This document shows positions 38,679 to 47,737 of a stretch of 64,000 nucleotides of DNA, piece by piece. Location: assembly GCA_027618995.1 (NCBI GenBank), contig JAQCGO010000004.1, positions 62,001 through 126,000 on the forward strand. Direction: 5' to 3'. This DNA comes from Pseudomonadota bacterium (GTDB lineage Bacteria; Pseudomonadota; Gammaproteobacteria; Steroidobacterales; Woeseiaceae). The translations under genes and the position numbers were made by a program. A model generated the notes under the pieces. That model was not told the origin of the DNA. It did not search any database and worked only from the letters and a program-made list of their open reading frames with translations. Each line of letters opens with the position of its first letter. The first letter of the stretch is position 1.

Positions 38679-39782
38679 ATGCTCGACGAGGAAACTGCAT
38701 TGCCACATATACATACAACCGCTGAACTGCATTCACTGAAGGCAGACATCATCCGCTGGGGACTGGAGCTTGGCTTTCAGCAACTCGGCATCAGTGATGT
38801 CGACCTCGCTACCGCTGAAGCGCGGCTGCAGACGTGGCTTGAGGACGGCCGGCACGGCGATATGGACTACATGCAGCGACACGGCAGCAAACGCAGTCGT
38901 CCTGAAGAACTTGTACCCGGCACGCTGCGCGTTATTTCGGTACGCATGGACTACCTGCCCGAAGATCAGGCCAAAGCGGCCGAGCTGCTCGACCATGATT
39001 CACGAGCCTATGTGTCTCGTTATGCGCTCGGACGCGACTATCACAAAGTGTTGCGCAGTCGGCTTGCAACGCTGGCGAAAAAAATCGAGCAGAAAATCGG
39101 CACCTTTGGCTACCGCGCGTTTGTGGACAGCGCGCCCGTGCTGGAGAAAGCACTCGCGCAAAAGGCCGGCATCGGCTGGATCGGCAAACACACTAATATC
39201 ATTCACGACAAAGCGGGATCGTGGTTTTTTCTTGGCGAGTTGTACACGGATCTGCCTTTGCCGGTCGATACGGCCAGCGAGTCGCACTGCGGTACCTGCC
39301 ACGCCTGCATCGACGTCTGCCCGACACAGGCGATCGTCGCGCCCTACGAGCTCGACGCACGGCGTTGCATCTCGTACCTCACGATCGAACTACGCAGCGC
39401 GATTCCGGTCGAGTTTCGCAAGGCGATCGGCAACCGTATCTACGGCTGCGACGATTGCCAGATCTTTTGCCCGTGGAACAAGTTCGCCAAGCCGACCGCC
39501 GAGGGCGAGTTCGCACCGCGGCATGGCCTCGACGATATCGACCTCGTCGAATTATTCCTCTGGAGCGAAGCAACCTGGCTGGAAAAAACCGCGGGCAGCG
39601 CGATTCGCCGCATTGGCTACGCCATGTGGCTGCGCAATATCGCGGTGGCGTTGGGCAACGCCAGGAGCACGCCGGAAATTATTGCGGCCTTGACGTCGCG
39701 CCTGGCCTCCACACTGCCCGAGGTCGCCGAGCACACGCGCTGGGCGCTCGAGCAGCACGAGCAAAGCGCCGTCTCAGGCTAA
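38679..39782 (+). CDS. queG: Epoxyqueuosine reductase
   Basis: A 367-residue cobalamin and iron-sulfur enzyme performing the last step of queuosine synthesis in tRNA. The two [4Fe-4S] motifs are CGTCHACIDVCPTQAI and CDDCQIFCPWNKF. Full length. The last 9 bp overlap the convergent kinase gene. Confidence 0.96.
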   Translation: MLDEETALPHIHTTAELHSLKADIIRWGLELGFQQLGISDVDLATAEARLQTWLEDGRHGDMDYMQRHGSKRSRPEELVPGTLRVISVRMDYLPEDQAKAAELLDHDSRAYVSRYALGRDYHKVLRSRLATLAKKIEQKIGTFGYRAFVDSAPVLEKALAQKAGIGWIGKHTNIIHDKAGSWFFLGELYTDLPLPVDTASESHCGTCHACIDVCPTQAIVAPYELDARRCISYLTIELRSAIPVEFRKAIGNRIYGCDDCQIFCPWNKFAKPTAEGEFAPRHGLDDIDLVELFLWSEATWLEKTAGSAIRRIGYAMWLRNIAVALGNARSTPEIIAALTSRLASTLPEVAEHTRWALEQHEQSAVSG

Positions 39783-40448
39783 GGACGCAGCAACCGGGTT
39801 ATAGAAGTGACGCCCGCCGCTGATCTTCTCGATCTGCCGGAACAGTTGTTCATAGTCAGCATCGTTATTGACCGGATCGATCTGCGACGCATTGACGATG
39901 AGCAACGGGCCGTCGTCGTAGTCGTGAAAGAAACGCGCATAGGCGTCGGTCAGTCGTTCGAGATAGCGTCGATTGATGGCGCGTTCGTAGCCGATGCCTC
40001 GGCGCGCAATGCGATGCAGCAGGGAATCAACGGACGCCTGCAAATAGATCACGAGATCCGGCACCGGCGCCTCTATTTTGAGCGACTCGACCACCTGGCG
40101 ATACAGCGCCAGTTCATCGCTGGAAAGATTCAGCTCAGCGAACAGTTTGTCCTTGCCGAACAGGTAGTCTGACACGCGGACATTCGCGAACAGGTCGGAC
40201 TGTCGCAGCCCTTCGATCTGCCGCGCACGCGAGAACAGGAAAAACATCTGGGCCGGTAATGCCGCCGACGCGCCGTCCTGGTAAAAGCGCTCAAGAAACG
40301 GGTTCTCGGCAACCTCTTCGAGGATCAGTTCCGCCGACAGGCTCTGCGCCAATCGCCTGGCAAGGCTGGTCTTGCCCGCTCCAATCGGACCCTCCACCGC
40401 GATGAAACGCGGTGCAGATTGCCGGTTTGCTAATTCAATGACTGACAT
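39774..40448 (-). CDS. Deoxynucleoside kinase
   Basis: A 224-residue dNK-family kinase. The P-loop is EGPIGAGKTSLARRL; FLFSRARQIEG and the RRGIGYERAI arginine segment of the substrate lid are present. It phosphorylates deoxynucleosides, probably purine ones, in salvage. It starts 3 bp after folK, and the pcnB-folK-kinase order is common in gammaproteobacteria. Confidence 0.88.
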   Translation of the reverse strand: MSVIELANRQSAPRFIAVEGPIGAGKTSLARRLAQSLSAELILEEVAENPFLERFYQDGASAALPAQMFFLFSRARQIEGLRQSDLFANVRVSDYLFGKDKLFAELNLSSDELALYRQVVESLKIEAPVPDLVIYLQASVDSLLHRIARRGIGYERAINRRYLERLTDAYARFFHDYDDGPLLIVNASQIDPVNNDADYEQLFRQIEKISGGRHFYNPVAASLA

Positions 40449-40451
40449 TTC

Positions 40452-40970
40452 TTAAACATTATCCGCTTCATTGATGCGTCGAATCGCCGGTACCAACTCA
40501 TCAACGACAATGGTGTTGACCGGCCCAAGACCGGGAATGACGAGATCCGGGGCTATTTCCCGCAGCGGCAACAATACAAAATTTCTTAATGCTATGTCCG
40601 GGTGGGGAATGGTCAGCCCCGGCAGTTCTATGGTCTCGTTGCCATATAGAAGAATATCGAGGTCGATGACGCGCGGCCCCCAACGCTCGGCGCTCGCAAC
40701 CCGGCCCTGGATCCGCTCCATTTCCTTGAGGCGGGCCAGCAGGCTGTCGGCCGGAACCGTGGTTTCGAGGACGACCACGGCGTTGATGAAATCGTCCTGT
40801 TTGACGGGTCCGAAGGGCGCGGACCGGTACAGTGACGAACGTCGCAACACCTGGCAGCCCGGCAGCTCGTCGAGGCGTTCGATCGCGGCCATGACTTGCT
40901 GGCGCGGGTTGTTGAGATTGCTGCCGATGCCGATGCAGGACTGCACCGGATCCCGTGGGCGCTTGCTCAT
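40452..40970 (-). CDS. folK: 2-amino-4-hydroxy-6-hydroxymethyldihydropteridine pyrophosphokinase
   Basis: A 172-residue HPPK in folate synthesis. GIGSNLNNPRQQV at the start and the signature RWGPRVIDLDILLYG are present. Its start overlaps the pcnB stop (ATGA). Confidence 0.95.
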   Translation of the reverse strand: MSKRPRDPVQSCIGIGSNLNNPRQQVMAAIERLDELPGCQVLRRSSLYRSAPFGPVKQDDFINAVVVLETTVPADSLLARLKEMERIQGRVASAERWGPRVIDLDILLYGNETIELPGLTIPHPDIALRNFVLLPLREIAPDLVIPGLGPVNTIVVDELVPAIRRINEADNV

Positions 40971-42298
40971 GAGGAGCCGGCGGCAGGTCCACCCTTGTTA
41001 CGCCGCCGTCGACGTTTGCGCTTCTTACCTGCCCCGGACCCTGGACCGCCGATCTCAAAGCTTTTCGCGCGCGCATCCGCCGATTGCGTCTGCACGGTCG
41101 TCCAGAAATCTGCCACCTCCTTGTCGACGAGGCCGACTTCGCTTTGCAACAGCATGAAGTCGTAGGCGGCTCGAAACCGCTTGTGCTCGAGGAAACTCCG
41201 GCCGCGTTTGCCGTGCCGCGTCTCGAAGCGCGGCTGCAAGGCAAGCATTTCACGCATCGGAATCGTGAATCGCTTCGGAATCGAGATGCGCCGTTGCTGT
41301 TGTTGCATGAGTTCGTAGGAGGCCAGGCTGATCGCCTGGGATTCGGATAATTGCTCTTCCCTGCCCCGAATTGCGGCGAGCCGGACGGTCGGCGCCCAGA
41401 AAAATACGCCCAGCAGGAACATCGGCGCAACCGGTTTGTTTGCGGCGACACGCGCATCGGTGCTTTGCAAGGCAGCTCGGACGAACTTCATGAACGCCGG
41501 GTCGCGATTCATTTCCTCGTCGGTCGCTGGAAATAATTCCGCAAACAGTTTGTGTTCGCACAACAGGTCAAAAGTGCGTTCGGCAAAGCCAGTCTCGAAC
41601 ATCTTCAGGAATTCATCGAACAGGCGCGCCGCCGGGACGTTGCTGATCAGCCCGGCGTGTTTGTGCATAGACTGAACGACGGTGGGGTCAATCGTGAAGC
41701 CGAGTTTGGCCGCGAAGCGCACGGCGCGCAGCATGCGCACCGGATCTTCGCGCAGACGCAGGTCGGCGTCGCCAATCAGCACGAGGCGTCGGCCCTCGAC
41801 ATCAGCGACGCCGTCGGTGTAGTCCCATATGCTGAAGTCAGCGATGTTGTAATAGAGCGCGTTGCAGGTGAAATCGCGTCGCCAGACGTCTTCCTCGATG
41901 GTGCCGTAGACGTTATCGCGCAGGATCCGGCCTTCGGTGTCGTGGGCGACATCGTCGGCCTCGTGAATCGCGGCGGCACGGAAGGTGGCGGTCTCGATGA
42001 TCTCGCGGCCGAAGCGCACATGGGCCAGACGAAAACGTCGGCCGATCAGGCGACAGTTTTCGAACAACGCTCGAATCTGGTCCGGAGTGGCGTTGGTGGC
42101 CACGTCGAAGTCCTTGGGATGCAGCCCCAGCAAGGCATCGCGCACACAGCCGCCTACCAGGAATGCCTGGTATCCGGAGTTATGCAGCCGATATAGCACC
42201 TTGAGTGCGCTCTTGGAGATGTCGTCCCGGGAGACGTTGTGCGCAGGGCGGGGAATAATCTTGGGTGCGATGGGCTTCTCAGTCCCGGTTTTTTTCAA
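40967..42298 (-). CDS. pcnB: Poly(A) polymerase I
   Basis: A 443-residue class II nucleotidyltransferase. The catalytic region reads LVGGCVRDALLGLHPKDFDV; an RNA-binding head domain follows, and the C-terminus is a very basic tail (KKRKRRRRRNKGG). It adds 3' poly(A) tails that mark RNA for decay. It is the first gene of the pcnB-folK-kinase operon. Confidence 0.94.
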   Translation of the reverse strand: MKKTGTEKPIAPKIIPRPAHNVSRDDISKSALKVLYRLHNSGYQAFLVGGCVRDALLGLHPKDFDVATNATPDQIRALFENCRLIGRRFRLAHVRFGREIIETATFRAAAIHEADDVAHDTEGRILRDNVYGTIEEDVWRRDFTCNALYYNIADFSIWDYTDGVADVEGRRLVLIGDADLRLREDPVRMLRAVRFAAKLGFTIDPTVVQSMHKHAGLISNVPAARLFDEFLKMFETGFAERTFDLLCEHKLFAELFPATDEEMNRDPAFMKFVRAALQSTDARVAANKPVAPMFLLGVFFWAPTVRLAAIRGREEQLSESQAISLASYELMQQQQRRISIPKRFTIPMREMLALQPRFETRHGKRGRSFLEHKRFRAAYDFMLLQSEVGLVDKEVADFWTTVQTQSADARAKSFEIGGPGSGAGKKRKRRRRRNKGGPAAGSS

Positions 42299-42308
42299 TG
42301 GTCACCGC

Positions 42309-42337
42309 TTGGAATTGTGAAAATGCGGCCGTATAGT
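42309..42337 (+). promoter_or_regulatory. Putative sigma-70 promoter of tRNA-Glu
   Basis: TTGGAA at 42309-42314, 17 bp, then TATAGT at 42332-42337, with a C-rich discriminator after it. It ends about 30 bp before the tRNA-Glu gene. Confidence 0.6.
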
Positions 42338-42369
42338 ACCACCCCCTGCCGATATGGGCAGGCCGCTAT

Positions 42370-42444
42370 GCTCCCTTCGTCTAGTGGTTAGGACGCTGCC
42401 CTCTCACGGCGGTAACAGGGGTTCGAATCCCCTAGGGAGTACCA
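42370..42444 (+). tRNA. tRNA-Glu(CTC), CCA encoded
   Basis: A 75-base cloverleaf: acceptor GCTCCCT with AGGGAGT, anticodon loop CTCTCAC giving anticodon CTC, T arm GGGGTTCGAATCCCC, and an encoded CCA. It reads GAG. It stands at the left edge of an accessory region and may be an old insertion site, but no second copy of its 3' end was seen. Confidence 0.96.
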
Positions 42445-42465
42445 TATTTATCAATAACTTATCGC

Positions 42466-42497
42466 TGCCTAAGTCACTGAGAAATCAAACTTAGGCA
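42466..42497. repeat. Inverted repeat downstream of tRNA-Glu
   Basis: TGCCTAAGT at 42466-42474 and ACTTAGGCA at 42489-42497 form a perfect 9-bp stem with a 14-base loop, 22 bp after the tRNA. There is no T-run, so it is at best a processing or weak termination hairpin. The rest of 42445-42713 holds no gene I can support. Confidence 0.45.
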
Positions 42498-42713
42498 ACG
42501 GTTAGTTAATATCCCGTGCTGAAATCGCGCCGAATCTAAGTATCCAGGTCCCCTGGGGTTCAACAAACTTGTTGCGAAGAAGTGCACTACAACCGCTCCG
42601 TTCTGGTCCCGGTGTAGCCCTTTGTGCTTTGGGTAGCAGTATGGGTAGTAATTTGCGCGAGAAACCATCTCTCCTTCGCGGTACTTGCCCATTTGACGCA
42701 ACCAGGCAATGAC

Positions 42714-43115
42714 CTATTCACATGTGCCGGTCAACACCATATCGCCAATTACAAAAACGAAAGGCTTAATTCTGCCATCCGCAAACTCCCTGATTACAAG
42801 GTAAGTGGCCAGGTTGGCCTGGGATACAGAAAGCACCTTAAAGCTGTCCAAATATTCACCGTTTCCCAACACAGTCTTCTGCCAATGACCCGAGTTGCTC
42901 CATACCGGCCCTAAGATTGTCCCTGACGCGCGATCTACATGAAACGCTTTACCTTTGTATGCCGCCAGCTTTGACATTCGCAGATGCCCATCGTCGCCCA
43001 GATCTTGCTCGGTCAAGACGATGCATTCATAGGCGTGCGCGTCCCCATGTGAATCGTCAAATGGAAAAATAACCAGCAAAAAAAGTACAACAGGCATAAC
43101 CATTGCGTAGCGCAT
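42714..43115 (-). CDS. Hypothetical secreted protein
   Basis: A 133-residue protein with a signal peptide (YAMVMPVVLFLLVIFPF) and a short mature part of about 110 residues without a family I recognise. ATG at 43115 has AGGG about 9 bases upstream; a longer frame to 43190 lacks this. It lies between tRNA-Glu and the SHOCT protein in an accessory segment that seems to have replaced the start of soxB. Confidence 0.55.
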   Translation of the reverse strand: MRYAMVMPVVLFLLVIFPFDDSHGDAHAYECIVLTEQDLGDDGHLRMSKLAAYKGKAFHVDRASGTILGPVWSNSGHWQKTVLGNGEYLDSFKVLSVSQANLATYLVIREFADGRIKPFVFVIGDMVLTGTCE

Positions 43116-43219
43116 CTCTCCGTCCCTCACTGTGTATTGTTGGAAATCGTCGCGTGACTGATCAAAGGATTGACACAGAATTTCTAACACTCCCGCTGGA
43201 ACGAAACTGAGAAAGATTG

Positions 43220-43708
43220 TTAGTTCTTATCGAGTAACTTCTTTTTCTCCGCCTCAAATTCGGCGTCAGTAAGAATCCCTTGCTTGCGAAGATCATCCAG
43301 TTTAAGCAGTTCTCGGTACAGGTCCATTCTCGGAGCAGGGTCCTTTCCAGCCGTCAGGTCGGCATCAATCTCAGCCTTGGTGCTTTCAACCCGCAGAGCG
43401 ACTTCTTCCGAAACAACTTCTCGTGTCGCAGTCCTTATCTCAGCACCATCAGGGCCCAAGAGTCTGCCGCCCATGTACAGACAATCGATCTTTGGTGAAT
43501 CTGGAAGGACTTTAACGGCCTGTCCATCGCCCGTTGGGCTCGTTATGCGCCAAGGTAACGGGCCTTTGAATCTCTGGCTGGCTTGCAGGTTAATGAGTGC
43601 GTCTGCCCCAAGCTGGCGTGCCTCGCGTGCCATCGGCACAAACAACTCGTCGGCGCCCCCGTAGGATCTTTTTGTGGCTACGATTCGTCCAAGCACTTCA
43701 TATTTCAC
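43220..43708 (-). CDS. SHOCT-domain protein, probably 5'-truncated
   Basis: A 162-residue frame. The C-terminal 30 residues (LDDLRKQGILTDAEFEAEKK) form a SHOCT domain. The N-terminal part, with ARQLGADALINLQ, is like periplasmic or lipoprotein YbjQ-type domains. The start is GTG at 43708 with no ribosome-binding site; no signal peptide is present although one would be expected. It abuts head-to-head with the truncated soxB, so both genes probably lost their 5' ends in one deletion. Confidence 0.6.
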   Translation of the reverse strand: MKYEVLGRIVATKRSYGGADELFVPMAREARQLGADALINLQASQRFKGPLPWRITSPTGDGQAVKVLPDSPKIDCLYMGGRLLGPDGAEIRTATREVVSEEVALRVESTKAEIDADLTAGKDPAPRMDLYRELLKLDDLRKQGILTDAEFEAEKKKLLDKN

Positions 43709-44081
43709 ATTTGGCGGTGGCGAGCCAGCCTACACAAGCTATGCGCAGCGGGGCGGCATTCCGGTCGTCGAAGAAAACGTCGCCGCAGTGCTCGAGCTCT
43801 TACCCGCGTTCAGTTCCCTGCGGTTAATGCGACAGTGGGCCGGCATTACTGACATCACACCGGATACGATGCCGATCATGGGCGCAACACCGCTCCGCAA
43901 CCTGTACATGAGCGGCGGCTGGGGTACGGGCGGCTACAAGGCGATACCCGCGGGCGGCGACACTATGGCCTATACGATTGCCAATGATGCGCCGCATCCG
44001 CTTATTAAAGACTTTGACCTTGATCGTTTCGAGCGCGGCGCGCTCATCGATGAGGGCGCGGCCTCCGGAGTGGCGCACTGA
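43701..44081 (+). pseudogene. soxB: Sarcosine oxidase beta subunit, C-terminal remnant
   Basis: About 125 C-terminal residues of SoxB remain: FTFGGGEPAYTSYAQRG, QWAGITDITPDTMPIMG, GGWGTGGYKAIPAGGD and IANDAPHPLI. Full SoxB is about 415 residues, so the N-terminal FAD domain and the flavin-attachment histidine are missing. The reading frame continues a little upstream into unrelated sequence (possible ATG at 43674), so a short product could still be made but would not be active. The stop overlaps the soxD start (TGATG), as in an intact operon. Confidence 0.85.
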
Positions 44082-44356
44082 TGCTGCGGATTGCCTGTCC
44101 GCATTGCGGTACCCGTGACGAAGTCGAATTTCGCTGTGGTGGAGACGCACACATCGAACGACCAGGCTCGGAAGTCAGTGACGCCGTATGGGCCGACTAC
44201 TTGTTCAATCACGACAATCCGAAAGGCGTGATTCTCGAGCGCTGGTGCCACGTCTTCGGTTGCGGGCAATGGTTCAACGTGGCGCGCGATACGCTGACGC
44301 ACGAAATCCACGCCGTCTACCGCATGGGCGAGCCGGCGCCCGAGCGATATCGATGA
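44081..44356 (+). CDS. soxD: Sarcosine oxidase delta subunit
   Basis: A 91-residue zinc-binding subunit of heterotetrameric sarcosine oxidase. The zinc ligands are in CPHCGTRDEVEF and the later H and C residues (WCHVFGCGQWF). The start overlaps the soxB remnant stop and the stop overlaps the soxA ATG (ATGA). Confidence 0.93.
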   Translation: MLRIACPHCGTRDEVEFRCGGDAHIERPGSEVSDAVWADYLFNHDNPKGVILERWCHVFGCGQWFNVARDTLTHEIHAVYRMGEPAPERYR

Positions 44357-47196
44357 AGCAGGCGTTTCGCAATGAGCAGGGCGGTCGCATCGACCGGTCG
44401 AAGCCGCTCGGCTTTGTGTTCAATGGCAAGGCCATGCAGGGTTACAGCGGTGATACGCTCGCGTCGGCCCTGCTCGCCAACGGCGTGCGAATTGTCAGTC
44501 GCAGTTTCAAGTTTCATCGGCCGCGCGGCATCGTCTCGGCCGGCGTGGAAGAATCGGGCGGGATTCTGGCGGTCGACTACGGTACCGGTTTGCAGCCGAT
44601 CGTGCGCTCGACGCAAATGCCGCTCGTCGACGGCCTGCGTGCGGAATCGCAAAACTGTTTTCCGTCTTTGGGCTTTGATCTGCTGCGCGTTTTCGACTAT
44701 ACGCGCTCGCTCTGGCCTGCAGGTTTCTACAACAAGATATTCAAATGGCCCGACTGGCATGCCTTCGAATGGGCGATTCGTCGCAGCGCCGGGCTGGGTC
44801 GATTGCCGGACAGCATGAGCCATGCCCGCTTTTGCCACATGAATGCGCACTGCGATGTGCTGGTCGTGGGCGCCGGCCCGGCGGGGCTCAGTGCCGCGTT
44901 GCAGGCGGCCCGCGCTGGCGACGACGTGATGCTGGTCGAGCAGGACAACGAGCCCGGTAGCTCGCTGCTGCATGACTTGAGCGAGATCGATGGACAGCCG
45001 CCAGCCGCCTGGCTTGCCGGGACGCTTGCGGAATTGCGCGGCGCCGACAATGTCAAAATCCTGACGCTGGCGACCGTTGCCGGCTACTACGACTGCAATG
45101 TCGTGACGATTCATGATCGTGTCGCTGCTTACCGTCGCGATGATCCGATAGAAATATTCTGGAAAGTGCGTGCAGGCCGCGTCGTGCTCGCGACCGGCGC
45201 CATCGAGCAGCCGATCATGTTTGGCAACAACGACCTGCCCGGAATCATGCTGGCGGGCGCGATGCGGCAATACGCGAATCGCTACAGCGTGCGTTGCGGC
45301 GGGCGCATCGTCGCCGTCGTCAATAATGACCTCGCCTGGCAGTCGGTAGCGGCATTGCCCGAATCGGGTATGGAGGTTGCCGCGATTATCGATAGCCGCG
45401 ACAGTATTGACGATGCACTTGCCGATCAGGCGCGGCAGCATGGCATCGATGTGTATCCGGGAGCCGCCCCGATCGCTGCAAGCGGATCGAACGGCGTTCG
45501 AAAGTTGCAGTATCGTGACAGAGAGGGGCGGTCGCGGACGATCGAGTGCGATGCGATCGCGGTCTCCGGCGGTATGAGCCCGACGGTTCATTTGTATTCG
45601 CAAGCCGGCGGCCGGCTGCGTTACGACGAACAGCTGGCCTGTTTCCTGCCGCGGGAATGCCGGCAGGAAGTTACAGTAACCGGTGCTGCAAACGGCGAGT
45701 TCGCGACAGCGCGCACTTACCATATAGGGCCGCGTAAACCCTCCGCGGCGAAAACCAGCTGCCAGTGGGTCGACTTTCTGCACGACGTAACCGCATCGGA
45801 TATCGAACTCGCGTGCCGCGAAAACCTGCGCTCGGTCGAGCACGTCAAGCGTTACACGACGACCGGGATGGCGGCCGACCAGGGCAAGACGAGTAACCTG
45901 AATACCTTGACCCTGCTGGGTGACTTGACCGGGCGAAGCCTTGGCGAAGTAGGTACGACGACGTTCCGCCCGATGTTCATGCCGGTAACGATGGGCACGA
46001 TTGCCGGTGTTCGACGCGGCGCGTTCTATACAGCGGCGAAGCGTTTGCCAGCGCACGACTGGCATGCGGCGAAGGGCGCCGAGTTTGAGGACTCCGGCGG
46101 CTGGGATCGCCCTGCCTGGTATGGCAAGGATCGCGCGGCGTGCATTCGCCGGGAGACCTTGCTGGTTCGTGAATCCGTCGGGCTCTTCGACGCATCATCG
46201 CTCGGCAAGATCGAGGTCAAAGGGCCCGACGCGGCCGAATTTCTGAATCGCATCTACGTCAACACCGTGCCGAACCTGAAGCAGGGCAAAGTTCGCTACG
46301 GTCTCATGCTGAATGAGAACGGCATTATGCTGGACGACGGCGTTTTCATCCGCCTCGCCGACGACCATTTCCTGATCAACACGACCTCGGGTAATGCCGA
46401 CGGGATCGCCGGCTGGCTCGAGGAATGGCATCAGGGCGAGTGGCCTGGCATGGATCTCGTCATTAGCCCCGTGACTTCGCAGTGGGCCGTCGTGACGGTG
46501 GCGGGACCGAAATCACGCGACGTGTTGCGTACCTTGCCCGGCATGATCGAGCTATCGACCAAGCAGTTTCCGCACATGAGTTTTGCGAGCGGCGTGTTTG
46601 ATGACGGCACTCCGTACCGAATTCAGCGCGTGAGTTTCACGGGCGAGATGAGTTACGAGCTGAGTGTGCCCGCCAATTGTGCGACCGCTTACTTCGAGCG
46701 CGTCTGGGCGGCGGGCCAGGTGCACAGTATCGGTCTCTTCGGTGTGGAGAGCCTCATGATCCTGCGTCTGGAAAAAGGCTTCCTGCATGTCGGCGGTGAT
46801 ACGGACACGACGAGCAATCCGTTTGACGCCGGATTCCGCAAAATCGTTGCGAGCAAGCAGGGCGATTTCATCGGTGTACGGTCTTTGCAACGCGCCGAAG
46901 ACAAACGCGGCGATCGCCGGCAATTGATCGGGTTCGAAACGAACGATAAAGATGCGACCGTTTCTGCCGGTGCGCACATCGTGACCGGACATGGCGTAAC
47001 GCAGCGCAGCGAGGGGTTTGTCACCTCGGCATGCCTTAGTCCGACACTGGGCAAGACCATCGGGCTGGCGCTGCTCGAGCGCGGTTTCGAACGTCAGGGA
47101 GAGACAATCACCTTGTACGATGAGGGGCGGTTGACAACCGGGCGGATCGTCGATGCCTGCTTCTACGATCCCCGCGGGGAGCGCATGCGTGGCTGA
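44353..47196 (+). CDS. soxA: Sarcosine oxidase alpha subunit
   Basis: A 947-residue subunit. The N-terminal ferredoxin-like domain starts PLGFVFNGKAMQGYSGDTL; an NAD-binding Rossmann domain contains VLVVGAGPAGLSAALQAA; the C-terminal half is an aminomethyltransferase (GCV_T) domain that binds tetrahydrofolate (LRLEKGFLHVGGDTD). It takes formaldehyde from demethylated sarcosine to 5,10-methylene-THF in the complex. ATG at 44353 was chosen over a longer frame to 44188 that would run inside soxD. Intact, although its partner soxB is broken. Confidence 0.95.
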   Translation: MKQAFRNEQGGRIDRSKPLGFVFNGKAMQGYSGDTLASALLANGVRIVSRSFKFHRPRGIVSAGVEESGGILAVDYGTGLQPIVRSTQMPLVDGLRAESQNCFPSLGFDLLRVFDYTRSLWPAGFYNKIFKWPDWHAFEWAIRRSAGLGRLPDSMSHARFCHMNAHCDVLVVGAGPAGLSAALQAARAGDDVMLVEQDNEPGSSLLHDLSEIDGQPPAAWLAGTLAELRGADNVKILTLATVAGYYDCNVVTIHDRVAAYRRDDPIEIFWKVRAGRVVLATGAIEQPIMFGNNDLPGIMLAGAMRQYANRYSVRCGGRIVAVVNNDLAWQSVAALPESGMEVAAIIDSRDSIDDALADQARQHGIDVYPGAAPIAASGSNGVRKLQYRDREGRSRTIECDAIAVSGGMSPTVHLYSQAGGRLRYDEQLACFLPRECRQEVTVTGAANGEFATARTYHIGPRKPSAAKTSCQWVDFLHDVTASDIELACRENLRSVEHVKRYTTTGMAADQGKTSNLNTLTLLGDLTGRSLGEVGTTTFRPMFMPVTMGTIAGVRRGAFYTAAKRLPAHDWHAAKGAEFEDSGGWDRPAWYGKDRAACIRRETLLVRESVGLFDASSLGKIEVKGPDAAEFLNRIYVNTVPNLKQGKVRYGLMLNENGIMLDDGVFIRLADDHFLINTTSGNADGIAGWLEEWHQGEWPGMDLVISPVTSQWAVVTVAGPKSRDVLRTLPGMIELSTKQFPHMSFASGVFDDGTPYRIQRVSFTGEMSYELSVPANCATAYFERVWAAGQVHSIGLFGVESLMILRLEKGFLHVGGDTDTTSNPFDAGFRKIVASKQGDFIGVRSLQRAEDKRGDRRQLIGFETNDKDATVSAGAHIVTGHGVTQRSEGFVTSACLSPTLGKTIGLALLERGFERQGETITLYDEGRLTTGRIVDACFYDPRGERMRG

Positions 47197-47698
47197 GCGA
47201 ATCGAGAATCGCTCGATCGTTTCCCTCAAGATCTTCAGGAGCTCGCTCGATCCTGCGCGCCAACGTTTGCAACTGGCCGGATCCTTGCAGGCGTCCGGCA
47301 GTGATCCGCAAAGTTTGTGGCTCGGTCCGGATCGCTGGTTGCTCGTCAGCGATACGATGGCGCCGGATGTAATTGTCGATTCGTGCAAAAAGACACTCGT
47401 CGGCATTACGCACAACGCGGTCGACTACTCGGCAGGGCTTGCTGTGTTTCGCCTCACCGGCCCTGCAGCACGACAAATCCTGGCTACCGGCACCGGTGTC
47501 GACCTGCGGCCCACAAAGTTTCCGACCAATCGTTGTTGCAGAACGAAACTGGCGCAGGTAGCAGTCGTAATCGTCGCTACTGCCCCGCAAGTATTGGAGG
47601 TCTACGTTGATCGCAGCCTTGCGACCTACCTGGCGGACTGGATTGCCGAGTCATCGAGCATTTATTTCTCGTACCTCAGCGAGGTACCGACAACTTAA
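47189..47698 (+). CDS. soxG: Sarcosine oxidase gamma subunit
   Basis: A 169-residue subunit with GCV_T-like fold features (LWLGPDRWLLVS, AVDYSAGLAVFRLTGPAAR). GTG at 47189 overlaps the end of soxA and has GGGGAG about 7 bases upstream; the longer frame to 47153 is less likely. It completes soxD-soxA-soxG. Confidence 0.9.
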   Translation: MAERIENRSIVSLKIFRSSLDPARQRLQLAGSLQASGSDPQSLWLGPDRWLLVSDTMAPDVIVDSCKKTLVGITHNAVDYSAGLAVFRLTGPAARQILATGTGVDLRPTKFPTNRCCRTKLAQVAVVIVATAPQVLEVYVDRSLATYLADWIAESSSIYFSYLSEVPTT

Positions 47699-47737
47699 CT
47701 TAGTTCGAAAAGTGGAGTTGTGCTATTCGTAATCACG

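Noticed and set aside
40501-41457. 318-codon minus-strand frame over folK and pcnB
   Set aside because: Overlaps two well-supported genes in another frame.
42474-42701. 75-codon minus-strand frame next to tRNA-Glu, considered as an integrase remnant
   Set aside because: No recombinase motif, and no second copy of the tRNA-Glu 3' end was found.
44317-46065. 582-codon minus-strand frame
   Set aside because: Antisense to soxA, which has clear domains; shadow frame.
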